Source: Stenotrophomonas sp. ISL-67 (GTDB taxonomy: Bacteria > Pseudomonadota > Gammaproteobacteria > Xanthomonadales > Xanthomonadaceae). Taken from it: 64,000 bases of DNA. The DNA is taken from positions 596,561 to 660,560 of the forward strand of contig NZ_JAGGRL010000001.1 of NCBI RefSeq assembly GCF_018612915.1, given 5' to 3'. This document shows positions 49,101-58,604 of this stretch, one piece after another. Each line of letters opens with the position of its first letter. The stretch's first letter is position 1. The notes under the pieces were generated by a model. It had not been told where the DNA came from. It worked only from the letters and a program-made list of their open reading frames with translations, and searched no databases. The position numbers and the translations under genes were made by a program.

Positions 49101-50522
49101 ATGTCCACCACACTTGCAGCCAACGCCGCCCGCGGCGAGAACACCTCCTTCATCGTGCTGATCAGCTGTGTCGCCACCATCGGCGGCTTCCTGTTCGGGT
49201 TCGACAGCGGCGTCATCAACGGCACCGTCGATGGCCTCAAGCAGACCTTCCAGTCCAGCGAGGCCGGGATCGGCTTCGAAGTGGCCTCGATGCTGCTGGG
49301 CTGCGCGATCGGCGCCTTCTTCGCCGGCCGGTTGGGCGACCGCATGGGCCGGCGCGGGGTGCTGATCATCGCCGCCGTCATGTTCCTGCTGTCGGCGCTG
49401 GGCGCCGGGTCGGCGCACAGCTCGTTGGCGTTCGTGATCGCGCGGGTGATCGGCGGATTTGCGGTCGGCGCGGCCAGCGTGATGTCGCCGGCCTACATCG
49501 CTGAAGTGGCCTCGGCCCGTTATCGCGGGCGGCTGGCCACGGTGCAGCAGATCGCGATCATCAGCGGGCTGTTCTGCGCGTTCCTGAGCAACTTCCTGCT
49601 GGCCCGCGCCGCCGGCGCCTCCACCGAGGTGCTGTGGCTGGGCCAGGCTGCCTGGCGCTGGATGTTCTGGATGCAGGCCATTCCCTCGGCCGTGTTCCTG
49701 GTGCTGTTGCTGGTGATCCCGGAAAGCCCGCGTTACCTGGTGGTGAGGGGCCGTCGCGCCGATGCGCTGGCGGTGATGACCCGGCTGTACGGTGCGGCGG
49801 AGGCCCAGGCCAAGATCGCCGAAATCGAGGGCTCCCTGGCCCAGGACCAGCACCGCCCGCGGCTGTCGGACCTGGTCGACAAGGGCACCGGCAAGCTGCG
49901 TGGCATCGTCTGGGTCGGCATCGGCCTGGCCGTGTTCCAGCAGCTGGTCGGCATCAACGTGGTGTTCTATTACGGCGCGGTGCTGTGGCAGGCGGTCGGT
50001 TTCTCCGAGAACGACGCGCTGCTGATCAACGTGCTTTCCGGCGCGCTCAGCATCGGTGCCTGCCTGCTGACGGTGGTGCTGATCGACCGGATCGGCCGCA
50101 AGCCGCTGCTGTGGGTCGGCTCGGTGGGCATGTCGGTGGCGCTGGCGCTGATGGTGGTGGCCTTCGCCAGCGGCACCCTGGCCGATGGCCGTCTGCAGCT
50201 GTCCGATGGCATGGGCCGGCTGGCGCTGGTGGCGGCCAACGTCTACGTGGTGTTCTTCAACATGTCCTGGGGCCCGGTCATGTGGGTCATGCTGGGCGAG
50301 ATGTTCCCCAACCAGATCCGCGGCTCGGGCCTGGCGGTGGCGGGGGCGGCCCAATGGACGTCGAACTTCGCCATCACCGTGACCTTCCCGATCCTGCTGG
50401 CCGGCATCGGCCTGGCCGGGGCCTACGGCATCTACACGGCGGCGGCGGTGGCGTCGATCTTCTTCGTGGCCCGCCATGTGCGCGAGACCAAGGGCAAGGA
50501 GCTGGAGCAGATGGAGGGGTGA
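49101..50522 (+). CDS. Sugar porter family MFS transporter
   Basis: A 12-segment inner-membrane symporter of 473 residues. Sugar-porter signatures are present: [20 protein letters not shown] in TM1, [13 protein letters not shown] between TM2 and TM3 and [12 protein letters not shown] after TM6. [17 protein letters not shown] in TM7 and [12 protein letters not shown] in the second half complete the set. It probably takes up a hexose or pentose with protons; which one cannot be told. It has no sugar-metabolism neighbours and is a single gene with its own terminator. Confidence 0.9.
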   Translation: MSTTLAANAARGENTSFIVLISCVATIGGFLFGFDSGVINGTVDGLKQTFQSSEAGIGFEVASMLLGCAIGAFFAGRLGDRMGRRGVLIIAAVMFLLSALGAGSAHSSLAFVIARVIGGFAVGAASVMSPAYIAEVASARYRGRLATVQQIAIISGLFCAFLSNFLLARAAGASTEVLWLGQAAWRWMFWMQAIPSAVFLVLLLVIPESPRYLVVRGRRADALAVMTRLYGAAEAQAKIAEIEGSLAQDQHRPRLSDLVDKGTGKLRGIVWVGIGLAVFQQLVGINVVFYYGAVLWQAVGFSENDALLINVLSGALSIGACLLTVVLIDRIGRKPLLWVGSVGMSVALALMVVAFASGTLADGRLQLSDGMGRLALVAANVYVVFFNMSWGPVMWVMLGEMFPNQIRGSGLAVAGAAQWTSNFAITVTFPILLAGIGLAGAYGIYTAAAVASIFFVARHVRETKGKELEQMEG

Positions 50523-50539
50523 GAGGCTCCCCTCAACGC

Positions 50540-50565
50540 AAAAACCCCGCCAAGGCGGGGTTTTT
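50540..50565. terminator. Bidirectional terminator, MFS gene and tRNA-Glu
   Basis: AAAAACCCCGCC-AA-GGCGGGGTTTTT is a perfect stem flanked by A and T runs. It serves the MFS gene on plus and tRNA-Glu on minus. Confidence 0.93.
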
Positions 50566-50585
50566 CGTCAGTCAGCGCGCGGCGG

Positions 50586-50660
50586 TGGTGCTCCCTAGGG
50601 GACTCGAACCCCTGTTTTAGCCTTGAGAGGGCCACGTCCTAACCTCTAGACGAAGGGAGC
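50586..50660 (-). tRNA. tRNA-Glu (anticodon CTC)
   Basis: The 75-base tRNA has acceptor stem GCTCCCT/AGGGAGC and D-arm CGTCTAGAGG. The anticodon arm is TGGCC-CTCTCAA-GGCTA (anticodon CTC, one G-T pair), and the T-arm is CAGGGG-TTCGAGT-CCCCT. CCA is encoded. The gene is transcribed away from pcnB. Confidence 0.94.
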
Positions 50661-50689
50661 ATGCTTTGTCGCGAACTGCGCAGCGCGCT

Positions 50690-50718
50690 AGTATATGGAC
50701 CTCGATGCCATTGGGCAA
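50690..50718 (-). promoter_or_regulatory. Promoter of tRNA-Glu, overlapping the pcnB start
   Basis: On the minus strand TTGCCC (50718-50713), 17 bases and TATACT (50695-50690) lie about 30 bases ahead of the tRNA. The -35 lies inside the annotated first codons of pcnB (ATG 50705). Confidence 0.75.
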
Positions 50719-52081
50719 TCCCGAAACTTCAACCGGAAGCGCCAACATCAATTCCTCTGCTACATCACCGTTCAGTCTGCGCGTGATTCCCCGCGACCAG
50801 CACAACATCTCCCGCAAGGACATCAGCCCCAACGCCCTGCGCGTTCTGTACCGGCTGCGCGATTCGGGCTTTGGCGCCTATCTGGTCGGTGGCGCCGTGC
50901 GCGACCTGCTGGTCGGCGGCAACCCCAAGGATTTCGACGTGGCCACCGACGCCACGCCGGAGCAGGTCAAATCGCTGTTCCGCAACTGCCGCCTGATCGG
51001 GCGCCGCTTCCGGCTGGCGCACGTGGTGTTCGGCCGTGAAATCATCGAAGTGGCCACCTTCCGCGCCAACATCGATGATGGCAGTGGCGACCGCGAGATG
51101 GAGAACGGCATGCTGGTGCGCGACAACGTGTACGGCAGCATCGAAGACGATGCGGTGCGCCGCGACTTCACGTGCAACGCGCTGTACTACGCCATTGAAG
51201 ATTTCTCGGTGCGCGATTACACCGGCGGCTTCGAGGACGTGCAGGAGCGCCTGATGAAACTCATCGGCGACCCCGAAAAGCGTTATCAGGAAGACCCGGT
51301 GCGCATGCTGCGCGCGGTGCGCCTGGCGGCCAAGCTGGGCTTCCAGATCGATGACGCCAGCGCCGAACCGCTGCCGCGCCTGGCCAGCCTGCTGGGCGAA
51401 GCCGCGCCGGCCCGGCTGTTCGAGGAAGTGCTCAAGCTGTTCCTCTCCGGCCACGGCGTGGCCAGCTTCGAAGGCCTGGAGCGCTACGGCCTGCTCGACG
51501 TGCTGTTCCCCGAAAGCGCCGCCGCGCTGCGCAGCAACCGCAGTGGTGCGCTGCGCCGCATGGTGATCGAAGGCCTGCACAACACCGACCAGCGCGTGGC
51601 CAACGATGAGCCGGTGTCGCCGTCGTTCCTGTTCGCGCTGCTGCTGTGGCCGGCCTTCTGCCGCGCGCTGGCGACCCTGCAGAAGCAGGGCGTGCAGCTG
51701 GAAGAAGCGCAGCGCCGTGCCGCCGACCGGGTCACCCTGCACCAGTTGACCACCATCGCGCTGCCGCGCCGGTTCTCGCTGCCGATGCAGGAAATCTGGC
51801 TGTTGCAGGGGCGCTTCAGCTCGCGCCAGCGCAAGCGCGTCATCCGTACGCTGACCCACCCACGCTTCCGCGCGGCGTTCGACTTCCTCGCCCTGCGCCA
51901 GGTCGCGTCCAGCGAGCACCAGGCCGACGTCGAGTTCTGGCGTGAAGCCCAGCTGCAGTCCGGCCCCGAGCTGGATTCGACGCTGGATGCCGCGCAGGCC
52001 GAAGGTGAGCTGGACGAGAGCGGGGCACCGCGCAAGCGCCGCCGCCGCCGTCGTCGTCCCGGTGGCGCTGCAGGCGAGTAA
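50705..52081 (+). CDS. pcnB: Poly(A) polymerase I
   Basis: PcnB adds 3' poly(A) tails that promote RNA decay. The 458-residue class II nucleotidyltransferase shows YLVGGAVRDLLVGGNPKDFDVATDATPEQV (catalytic GG and DxD, about 58-87). RRDFTCNALYYAI, EDPVRMLRAVRLAAKLGF and a basic C-terminal tail (RKRRRRRRRPGG) follow. The start is uncertain: ATG 50705 overlaps a tRNA-Glu promoter, and the first 25 residues are not conserved-looking. A GTG further in is possible. FolK follows three bases after the stop. Confidence 0.9.
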   Translation: MPLGNPETSTGSANINSSATSPFSLRVIPRDQHNISRKDISPNALRVLYRLRDSGFGAYLVGGAVRDLLVGGNPKDFDVATDATPEQVKSLFRNCRLIGRRFRLAHVVFGREIIEVATFRANIDDGSGDREMENGMLVRDNVYGSIEDDAVRRDFTCNALYYAIEDFSVRDYTGGFEDVQERLMKLIGDPEKRYQEDPVRMLRAVRLAAKLGFQIDDASAEPLPRLASLLGEAAPARLFEEVLKLFLSGHGVASFEGLERYGLLDVLFPESAAALRSNRSGALRRMVIEGLHNTDQRVANDEPVSPSFLFALLLWPAFCRALATLQKQGVQLEEAQRRAADRVTLHQLTTIALPRRFSLPMQEIWLLQGRFSSRQRKRVIRTLTHPRFRAAFDFLALRQVASSEHQADVEFWREAQLQSGPELDSTLDAAQAEGELDESGAPRKRRRRRRRPGGAAGE

Positions 52082-52084
52082 GCC

Positions 52085-52573
52085 GTGACCCTGGCCTGTA
52101 TTGGACTGGGCGCCAACCTCGGCGACGCCGCGCAGACCCTGCGCGCGGCATTCGAGGCCATGGCCGCGCTGCCGCTGACCACGCTGCGGGCGCGCTCGCA
52201 GCTCTACAGCACGCCGGCCTGGGGCAATGAAGACCAGCCGGCGTTCGTCAATGCCGCCGCGCTGTTGGATACCGGGCTGGAGCCGATCGTGCTGCTGGAC
52301 GCCCTGCTGCGCATCGAGCGCGAGTTCGGCCGGGTTCGCGATGCGGCCGTGCACTGGGGCCCGCGCACGCTCGACCTGGACCTGTTGCTGTTTGGCGATG
52401 CGGTCATCGACCTGCCGCAGTTGAAGGTTCCGCACCCCTACCTGCACGAGCGTGCGTTCGCGCTGCTGCCGCTGGCAGAGATCGCCCCGGAGGCGGTGAT
52501 ACCGGGGCAGGGCCGCGTGCGGGATGCTGCGATGCGCATCGAGGCCTGCGGGATCGCGCCAATAGGAGGATAA
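52085..52573 (+). CDS. folK: HPPK, 2-amino-4-hydroxy-6-hydroxymethyldihydropteridine pyrophosphokinase
   Basis: FolK activates the pterin for FolP in folate synthesis. The 162-residue enzyme begins [22 protein letters not shown] and has the HPPK signature [21 protein letters not shown] (about 80-100). It continues with [22 protein letters not shown]. The start is GTG at 52085, just after the pcnB stop; pcnB-folK is a conserved pair. PanB follows 31 bases later. Confidence 0.94.
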   Translation: MTLACIGLGANLGDAAQTLRAAFEAMAALPLTTLRARSQLYSTPAWGNEDQPAFVNAAALLDTGLEPIVLLDALLRIEREFGRVRDAAVHWGPRTLDLDLLLFGDAVIDLPQLKVPHPYLHERAFALLPLAEIAPEAVIPGQGRVRDAAMRIEACGIAPIGG

Positions 52574-52604
52574 TGCGCGGCTTATCGCCACCGGTTATCA
52601 GCTC

Positions 52605-53416
<812 letters not shown>

Positions 53417-53420
<4 letters not shown>

Positions 53421-54259
53421 TCGACACCGTCACCGAACTGTCCCGCCTGCGCACCGTCGTCAATGGCTGGAAGCGGGAGGGCCTGCGCGTCGCGCTGGTT
53501 CCCACCATGGGCAACCTGCACGCCGGCCACTACTCGCTGGTCACCCTGGCCCGGCAGTACGCCGACCGCGTGGTCTCCAGCGTGTTCGTCAACCCGACCC
53601 AGTTCGGCCCCAACGAAGACTTCACCCGCTACCCGCGCACCCCGGAAGCCGACACCACCGGGCTGGAGCAGGCCGGCTGCGATGTGCTGTGGTTGCCTAC
53701 GGTCGAATCGATGTACCCGTTCGGGGTGGAGCTGGCGGCCAGCGTGAACGTGCCGGGCATTTCCAGCCTGCTCGAGGGTGCCCACCGCCCGGGCCATTTC
53801 GACGGCGTGTGCACCGTGGTCTCGCGCCTGTTCAACCAGGTCCAGCCGGACGTGGCCGCCTTCGGCAAGAAGGACTACCAGCAGCTGGCGGTGATCCGCC
53901 AGATGGTCGAGGACCTGGCCTTCCCGATCCAGATCGTGGGCGGCGACATCGTGCGTGAGGCCGACGGCCTGGCCATGAGTTCGCGCAACCAGTACCTCAA
54001 TGGCGAGCATCGCCAGGTCTCCACGACCATCCACCAGGTGCTGCTGGGCATGCGCGAAGGCTTCATCGCCGGCAAGCCGCGCAGCCTGATCGAAGCCGAA
54101 GCCGCCGCCGCCCTGCAGGCCGCCGGCTTCCAGGTCGACTACGCGGTGGTGCGCAAGCCGGACCTGTCCGAGCCGGCCGACAGCGAAACCGGCAACCGCG
54201 TGGCCCTGATCGCCGCGCGCATCGGCAGCACCCGCCTGATCGACAACCTGGAGTTCTAA
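53417..54259 (+). CDS. panC: Pantothenate synthetase
   Basis: PanC ligates pantoate and beta-alanine with ATP. The 280-residue HIGH-type enzyme shows [15 protein letters not shown] (about 27-41), [24 protein letters not shown], the KKDYQQL loop and [20 protein letters not shown]. Its ATG overlaps the panB stop. Beta-alanine comes from PanD, encoded 220 bases downstream beyond two SMAG hairpins. Confidence 0.95.
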
Positions 54260-54284
54260 GCCGCCTGCTGTCCGGCGCGGCCCT

Positions 54285-54353
54285 GTAGAGCCACGCCCTG
54301 CGTGGCTGCCCCAGATTGCATGCAATCCCGTAGAGCCGGGCTCTGCCCGGCTG
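54285..54353 (+). repeat. Two SMAG hairpins between panC and panD
   Basis: GTAG-AGCCACGCCCTGCGTGGCT (54285-54307) and GTAG-AGCCGGGCTCTGCCCGGCT (54330-54353), both on the plus strand. The second, with its flank ATTGCATGCAATCCC, resembles the repeat at 8523-8558. Confidence 0.85.
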
Positions 54354-54438
54354 CCCATCGCGCTCAAATCCCCGACCCATCATCTGCCTGAACCGCTCAC
54401 AGCGGGGCAGGGGCTGCTCCTGCCGCAGGGGTGGCGGG

Positions 54439-54447
54439 TGCTAGAAT
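54439..54447 (+). promoter_or_regulatory. Extended -10 of panD
   Basis: TGC-TAGAAT is an extended -10 box ending 31 bases before the panD ATG at 54479. No clear -35 is visible. Confidence 0.5.
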
Positions 54448-54478
54448 TTCGCTTTCCTTTGCCGTTGTCCCCGCTGCC

Positions 54479-54859
54479 ATGCACCTGTCCCTGCTCAAGA
54501 CCAAAATTCACCGCGCTACCGTTACTCATTCGGAACTGAACTACGAAGGTTCCATCGCCATCGATGACAACCTGCTGCTGGCCACGGGCATCCGTGAGTT
54601 CGAACAGGTGCATATCTGGGACGTCACCAACGGTGCGCGCTTCTCGACCTATGCCATCCGCGCCGAAGCGGGCAGCGGCGTGGTCTCGCTCAACGGCGGC
54701 GCCGCGCGCCACGTGCAGGTCGGCGACATCATCATCATCGCCGCCTTCGCCAGCATGAGCGAAGAAGCAGCTGACAGTTTCCGCCCGAAGTTGGTATATG
54801 TGGACGGCAACAACCAGATCTCCCACACCAACGACAGCATCCCGACCCAGGCCGCATGA
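54479..54859 (+). CDS. panD: Aspartate 1-decarboxylase
   Basis: PanD decarboxylates aspartate to beta-alanine for PanC. The 126-residue proenzyme begins [20 protein letters not shown] and self-cleaves between Gly24 and Ser25 (NYEGSIAID) to form the pyruvoyl group. [15 protein letters not shown] and [17 protein letters not shown] blocks follow. The ATG at 54479 is the conserved start; an upstream in-frame start at 54431 would add 16 unrelated residues. Pgi overlaps its stop by four bases. Confidence 0.95.
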   Translation: MHLSLLKTKIHRATVTHSELNYEGSIAIDDNLLLATGIREFEQVHIWDVTNGARFSTYAIRAEAGSGVVSLNGGAARHVQVGDIIIIAAFASMSEEAADSFRPKLVYVDGNNQISHTNDSIPTQAA

Positions 54860-56367
54860 CACAGAACAACGGATTCGACCCGCTTCATTCCCATGCCCAG
54901 CGCCTGCGTGGCGCGAGCATCCCCGCACTGATCGCCGCCGAACCCGGTCGCGCACAATCGCTGGGGCTGCGGGTCGGTCCGTTGTATGCCAACTTCGCGC
55001 GGCAGAAGTACGACCGCGCGGCGCTGGATGCGCTGCTGCAACTGGCCGTCGAGCGTGATGTCGCCGGTGGCTTCCAGCGCCTGTTCCGCGGTGAGGTGGT
55101 CAACGTCACCGAAGGCCGCGCCGCCCTGCATACCGCCCTGCGTGGCGATGTCAGTGGTACGCCGGTGGCCGGTGAGGCCTTCGCCACCGCCGCGCAGGTA
55201 CGCGTGCAGATGGGCGAGCTGATCGCCGTGCTGGGAAAGACCAACGTCACCGATATCGTCAGCGTCGGCATCGGCGGTTCGGACCTCGGTCCGCGCCTGG
55301 TCGCCGATGCGCTGCGCCCGGTCACCGGCGCGCGCTTCCGCGTGCATTTCGTCTCCAACGTGGACGGCGCGGCCATGCAGCGCACGTTGGCCATGCTGGA
55401 CCCGGCCACCACCGCCGGCATCCTCATTTCCAAGACCTTCGGCACCCAGGAAACCCTGCTCAACGGGCAGATCCTGCATGACTGGCTGGGCGGCAGCGAG
55501 CGCCTGTATGCGGTCAGCGCCAACCCCGAGCGTGCCGCCAAGGCGTTTTCGATCGCCGCCGGCCGCGTGCTGCCGATGTGGGACTGGGTGGGCGGGCGCT
55601 ATTCGCTGTGGTCGGCGGTGGGCTTCCCGATCGCGCTGGCGATCGGCTTCGAGCGTTTCGAACAGCTGCTGGCCGGTGCGGCCGAGATGGACGCGCATGC
55701 ACTGAACGCGCCGCTGGCGCAGAACCTGCCGGTGCTGCATGCGCTGACCGACATCTGGAACCGCAACCTGCTCGGCCATGCCACGCACGCGGTGATGACC
55801 TACGACCAGCGGCTGGCGCTGCTGCCGGCCTACCTGCAGCAGCTGGTGATGGAAAGCCTGGGCAAGCGCGTGCAGCTCGACGGCAGCCCGGTGGGCAGCG
55901 ACACCGTACCGGTGTGGTGGGGTGGGGCGGGTACCGACGTGCAGCACAGCTTCTTCCAGGCACTGCACCAGGGCACCAGCGTGATCCCGGCCGATTTCAT
56001 CGGCTGCGTGCATAACGATGATCCGTACCAGATCAATCACCAGGCGCTGATGGCCAACCTGCTGGCGCAGACCGAGGCACTGGCCAACGGCCAGGGCAGC
56101 GACGATCCGCATCGTGAGTACCCGGGTGGTCGCCCGAGCACGCTGATCCTGCTGGACGCGCTGACCCCGCAAGCGCTGGGCGCGTTGATCGCGATGTACG
56201 AACACGCGGTGTATGTGCAGTCGCTGATCTGGAACATCAACGCCTTCGACCAGTTCGGCGTGGAGCTGGGCAAGCAACTGGCCAGCCAGCTGCTGCCGGC
56301 GCTGCAGGGTGAGGCGCATGGGATTACCGATCCGGTGACGCTGGAAATCCTCGAAAAGCTCCGCTGA
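54856..56367 (+). CDS. pgi: Glucose-6-phosphate isomerase
   Basis: Pgi interconverts glucose 6-phosphate and fructose 6-phosphate. The 503-residue protein shows [15 protein letters not shown] (about 74-88), [30 protein letters not shown] [16 protein letters not shown] and [45 protein letters not shown] and the late catalytic Lys region near [11 protein letters not shown] follow. It is coupled to panD by a four-base overlap, an association without obvious metabolic logic. Confidence 0.95.
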   Translation: MTQNNGFDPLHSHAQRLRGASIPALIAAEPGRAQSLGLRVGPLYANFARQKYDRAALDALLQLAVERDVAGGFQRLFRGEVVNVTEGRAALHTALRGDVSGTPVAGEAFATAAQVRVQMGELIAVLGKTNVTDIVSVGIGGSDLGPRLVADALRPVTGARFRVHFVSNVDGAAMQRTLAMLDPATTAGILISKTFGTQETLLNGQILHDWLGGSERLYAVSANPERAAKAFSIAAGRVLPMWDWVGGRYSLWSAVGFPIALAIGFERFEQLLAGAAEMDAHALNAPLAQNLPVLHALTDIWNRNLLGHATHAVMTYDQRLALLPAYLQQLVMESLGKRVQLDGSPVGSDTVPVWWGGAGTDVQHSFFQALHQGTSVIPADFIGCVHNDDPYQINHQALMANLLAQTEALANGQGSDDPHREYPGGRPSTLILLDALTPQALGALIAMYEHAVYVQSLIWNINAFDQFGVELGKQLASQLLPALQGEAHGITDPVTLEILEKLR

Positions 56368-56374
56368 AACCGTG

Positions 56375-56646
56375 GTAGCGCCGGCCGTTGGCCGGCCCAG
56401 GCGATCCGTGGTCCGGCCAACGGCCGGGGCTACCGCCCGTCGCGCGGATGAAACCCCGAGGTTTGCGGGTGGTTCACCACGGTAGCGCCGGCCGTTGGCC
56501 GGCCCAGGCGATCCGTGGTCCGGCCAACGGCCGGGGCTACCGCGCGTCGCACGGATGAAACCCCGGGGTTTGCGGGTGGTTCACCACGGTAGCGCCGGCC
56601 GTTGGCCGGCCCAGGCGGTCCATGGTCCGGCCAACGGCCGGGGCTA
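56375..56646. repeat. Three tandem 107-bp units each carrying a SMAG dimer
   Basis: GTAG heads at 56375, 56482 and 56589 mark units of exactly 107 bases. Each holds GTAG-CGCCGGCC-GTT-GGCCGG, the spacer CCCAGGCG-TCC-TGGT and the inverted CCGGCC-AAC-GGCCGGGGCTACC. A linker ATGAAACCCC.GGTTTGCGGG-TGGTTCACCAC follows in units one and two. The copies differ at only a few bases. The last unit ends at the regA-like stop codon. Confidence 0.9.
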
Positions 56647-57231
56647 CCGCCCCTCGCGCGACGGGTCGCGCTCGGGGCTGGGGCGTTTCGCCAACTTGCG
56701 CTGCAATGAACGCCGGTGCATGCCCAACAGCCGAGCGGCGGCTGACACATTCCCACCCGTCTCATGCATCGCCTGCTGGATGTGCTCCCACTGCAACCGG
56801 CTGATCGGGGTCATCGCGTCCGGTGGCTCCATCTCGCCATCGTCGGCCGGGCCGTCGTCTTCTTCGCCGAGCGCACGCAGGATCATCGGCACGGTGGCCG
56901 GCTTGGGCAGGTAATCATCGGCGCCCAGCTTGATCGCCTCCACTGCAGTGGCGATGCTCGCATAACCGGTTACCAGCAGGATGCGCATGTCCTCGCGCAG
57001 CGCCCGCAATGGTTGGATCAGCGCCAGCCCGGATTCCGAACCCAGCTTCAGGTCGATCAGCGCATACGCTGGCGGTTGCTGCCGGGCCAGCGCCAGGGCC
57101 GAGGCGATGTCGCTGGCGGTCACTGTCTCCAGGCCCTTGCGGGCCAGGCTGCGCTGCAGCGTGCGCAGGTAGAGTTCGTCGTCGTCGACCAGCAGGCCGT
57201 GGCCGGAAGCGGGCAGCGTGGGGGTGTTCAT
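56644..57231 (-). CDS. RegA/PrrA/ActR-family response regulator
   Basis: The product is 195 residues. The receiver domain (about 10-125) shows GLLVDDDELYLRTLQ (acidic pocket), the phosphoacceptor Asp in YALIDLKLGSESG, the Thr in LLVTGY and Lys in DYLPKP. An acidic-Pro linker follows, then a Fis-type helix-turn-helix (GGNVSAAARLLGMHRRSLQRKL, about 158-180). It is the partner of the RegB-like kinase, with which it overlaps by four bases. The TAG stop is the GTAG head of a SMAG dimer, giving the C-terminus SREGR. Confidence 0.9.
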   Translation of the reverse strand: MNTPTLPASGHGLLVDDDELYLRTLQRSLARKGLETVTASDIASALALARQQPPAYALIDLKLGSESGLALIQPLRALREDMRILLVTGYASIATAVEAIKLGADDYLPKPATVPMILRALGEEDDGPADDGEMEPPDAMTPISRLQWEHIQQAMHETGGNVSAAARLLGMHRRSLQRKLAKRPSPERDPSREGR

Positions 57232-58454
57232 GGGGAAATCTCCGGTGCAGCCAAGGGCAGGCGGAAGCCAACGCGGGTACCGGCACCTTGGGCCGGGCGC
57301 ATCCACAACTCGCCGTCCAGGCGCTCGATGGTGGCATGGGACAGGGCCAGGCCCACGCCCATGCCCTGGGTCTTGCCGCTGTTGAACAGGGTGCCGGGCA
57401 GCACCGCATCGCGCGCGTCGAACCCGCGTCCGTAATCGCGTACTTCGCCGATCAGGTCGTGGCCTTCGATGCGCAGGGTCAGGTCCACCTGCGGTCGTTC
57501 GGCCTGCTCGCCGGCGTCGGCCGCGTTGTTGAGCAGCACCATCAGCAGGTGGCCGATGCCCGGGTCCAGCGGCAGCTGCAGCGGGGCATCGTCGTTGCGC
57601 TTGAGGGTGATGGTCGGGCGCACCAGCCGCCACTGCTCCAGCACCTGCGGCAACGTCACCGGCTCATTGCCGCGGGCCTGGCCGGCAGCCGGCCGGGCCA
57701 GTGCCAGCACGCGTTCGCGGCACTGCACGAGCAGCTCGCGCAGCGTGTCCACGTCGTCGCGTACTTCCGGGTTGTCGGTCTGGTCGGCAATGTCGTCGGC
57801 CAGCAGGGTCATGGTCGCCAGCGGGGTGTTCAGTTCATGCGCCACCGACGCGGCGTGGGTGGCCAGCGCCACGATGCCTTCGTTGCGCGCGAAGCGCTCG
57901 CGCAGCAGGGCCAGTTCGTGTTCGCGCCGACGCAGCGCCATCGCCAGCCGGGTGGCGAACGCCAGCACCACCGCCGCCGACAGCAGGAAGTTGGCCACCA
58001 CGCCCCATTGGTGCAGGTCCATCGCGGTGAAGTAGCCATGCGGCAGTGGCTTGCCGAAGATGCCGCTGACCGCATAGCCGATCAGGCAGGCCGCAGCCAC
58101 CGCCAGGGTCCAGCGCACCGGCAGGGCCAGCGCGGCCAGTGCGATCAGGATCAGGAACAGCGAGCCGAACGGGTTGCCGACCCCACCGCTCCAGCCGACC
58201 ATCCAGGTCAGCACCGCCACATCCACCAGAATGTGGCAGAACGCGGTCAGTGGCGCGGTATCGGCGTCGAGCACGCGCAGCTGCGCGTACAGGTTGAACA
58301 GGATCAGTACCAGCACCCCGGACCACAGCGGTAGTTGCGGCAGTTCCAGGCCCAGCACCCAGCTGGCCACCAGGATGGTTGCGGCCTGGCCGGCCACGGC
58401 CAGCCAGCGCAGGCTGCACAGGGTGCGTAGGAAGGGGGCGTCGGTACCGGTCAT
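57228..58454 (-). CDS. RegB/PrrB-type redox sensor histidine kinase
   Basis: The membrane kinase has 408 residues and about six transmembrane segments (20-180). It carries the RegB quinone-binding motif GGVGNPF in GWSGGVGNPFGSLFL (about 106-120). The H-box is ASVAHELNTPLATMTLLADD. A cysteine follows in LLVQCRERVLAL, where RegB has its redox-active Cys. The ATPase domain shows LLNNAADAGEQA, YGRGFDARD and GMGVGLALSHATIERLDGEL. RegB-RegA systems match respiration and redox genes to oxygen. I chose the ATG at 58454 as the start, since it leads into the conserved PFLRTLCSLRW. Confidence 0.9.
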   Translation of the reverse strand: MTGTDAPFLRTLCSLRWLAVAGQAATILVASWVLGLELPQLPLWSGVLVLILFNLYAQLRVLDADTAPLTAFCHILVDVAVLTWMVGWSGGVGNPFGSLFLILIALAALALPVRWTLAVAAACLIGYAVSGIFGKPLPHGYFTAMDLHQWGVVANFLLSAAVVLAFATRLAMALRRREHELALLRERFARNEGIVALATHAASVAHELNTPLATMTLLADDIADQTDNPEVRDDVDTLRELLVQCRERVLALARPAAGQARGNEPVTLPQVLEQWRLVRPTITLKRNDDAPLQLPLDPGIGHLLMVLLNNAADAGEQAERPQVDLTLRIEGHDLIGEVRDYGRGFDARDAVLPGTLFNSGKTQGMGVGLALSHATIERLDGELWMRPAQGAGTRVGFRLPLAAPEISP

Positions 58455-58533
58455 CGGCTGCCATCGTATGCGCTTGCGCGGCTGGCTGCCTGCGACAATA
58501 GGCCGCATCGGGCGGGCGCGGGCGGAAGACGTT

Positions 58534-58599
58534 AGGAACGGCGTTGCCGTTCCTTGCGGTACCTACCCGCGCGCGCCGGTGCCCGGCGCGCGCTAAAAT
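58534..58599. promoter_or_regulatory. Two palindromes and a -10-like box upstream of ispG
   Basis: AGGAACGGC-GTT-GCCGTTCCT (58534-58554) and GCGCGCGCCGG-TGC-CCGGCGCGCGC (arms 58569-58579 and 58583-58593) stand in the regB-ispG divergent gap. TAAAAT (58594-58599) abuts the second and lies five bases before the ispG ATG. Confidence 0.55.
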
Positions 58600-58604
58600 G
58601 GGGA

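Noticed and set aside
56375..56646. The 107-bp tandem array as a CRISPR
   Set aside because: The repeated part is almost the whole unit. There are no unique spacers of constant length, and no cas gene is nearby.
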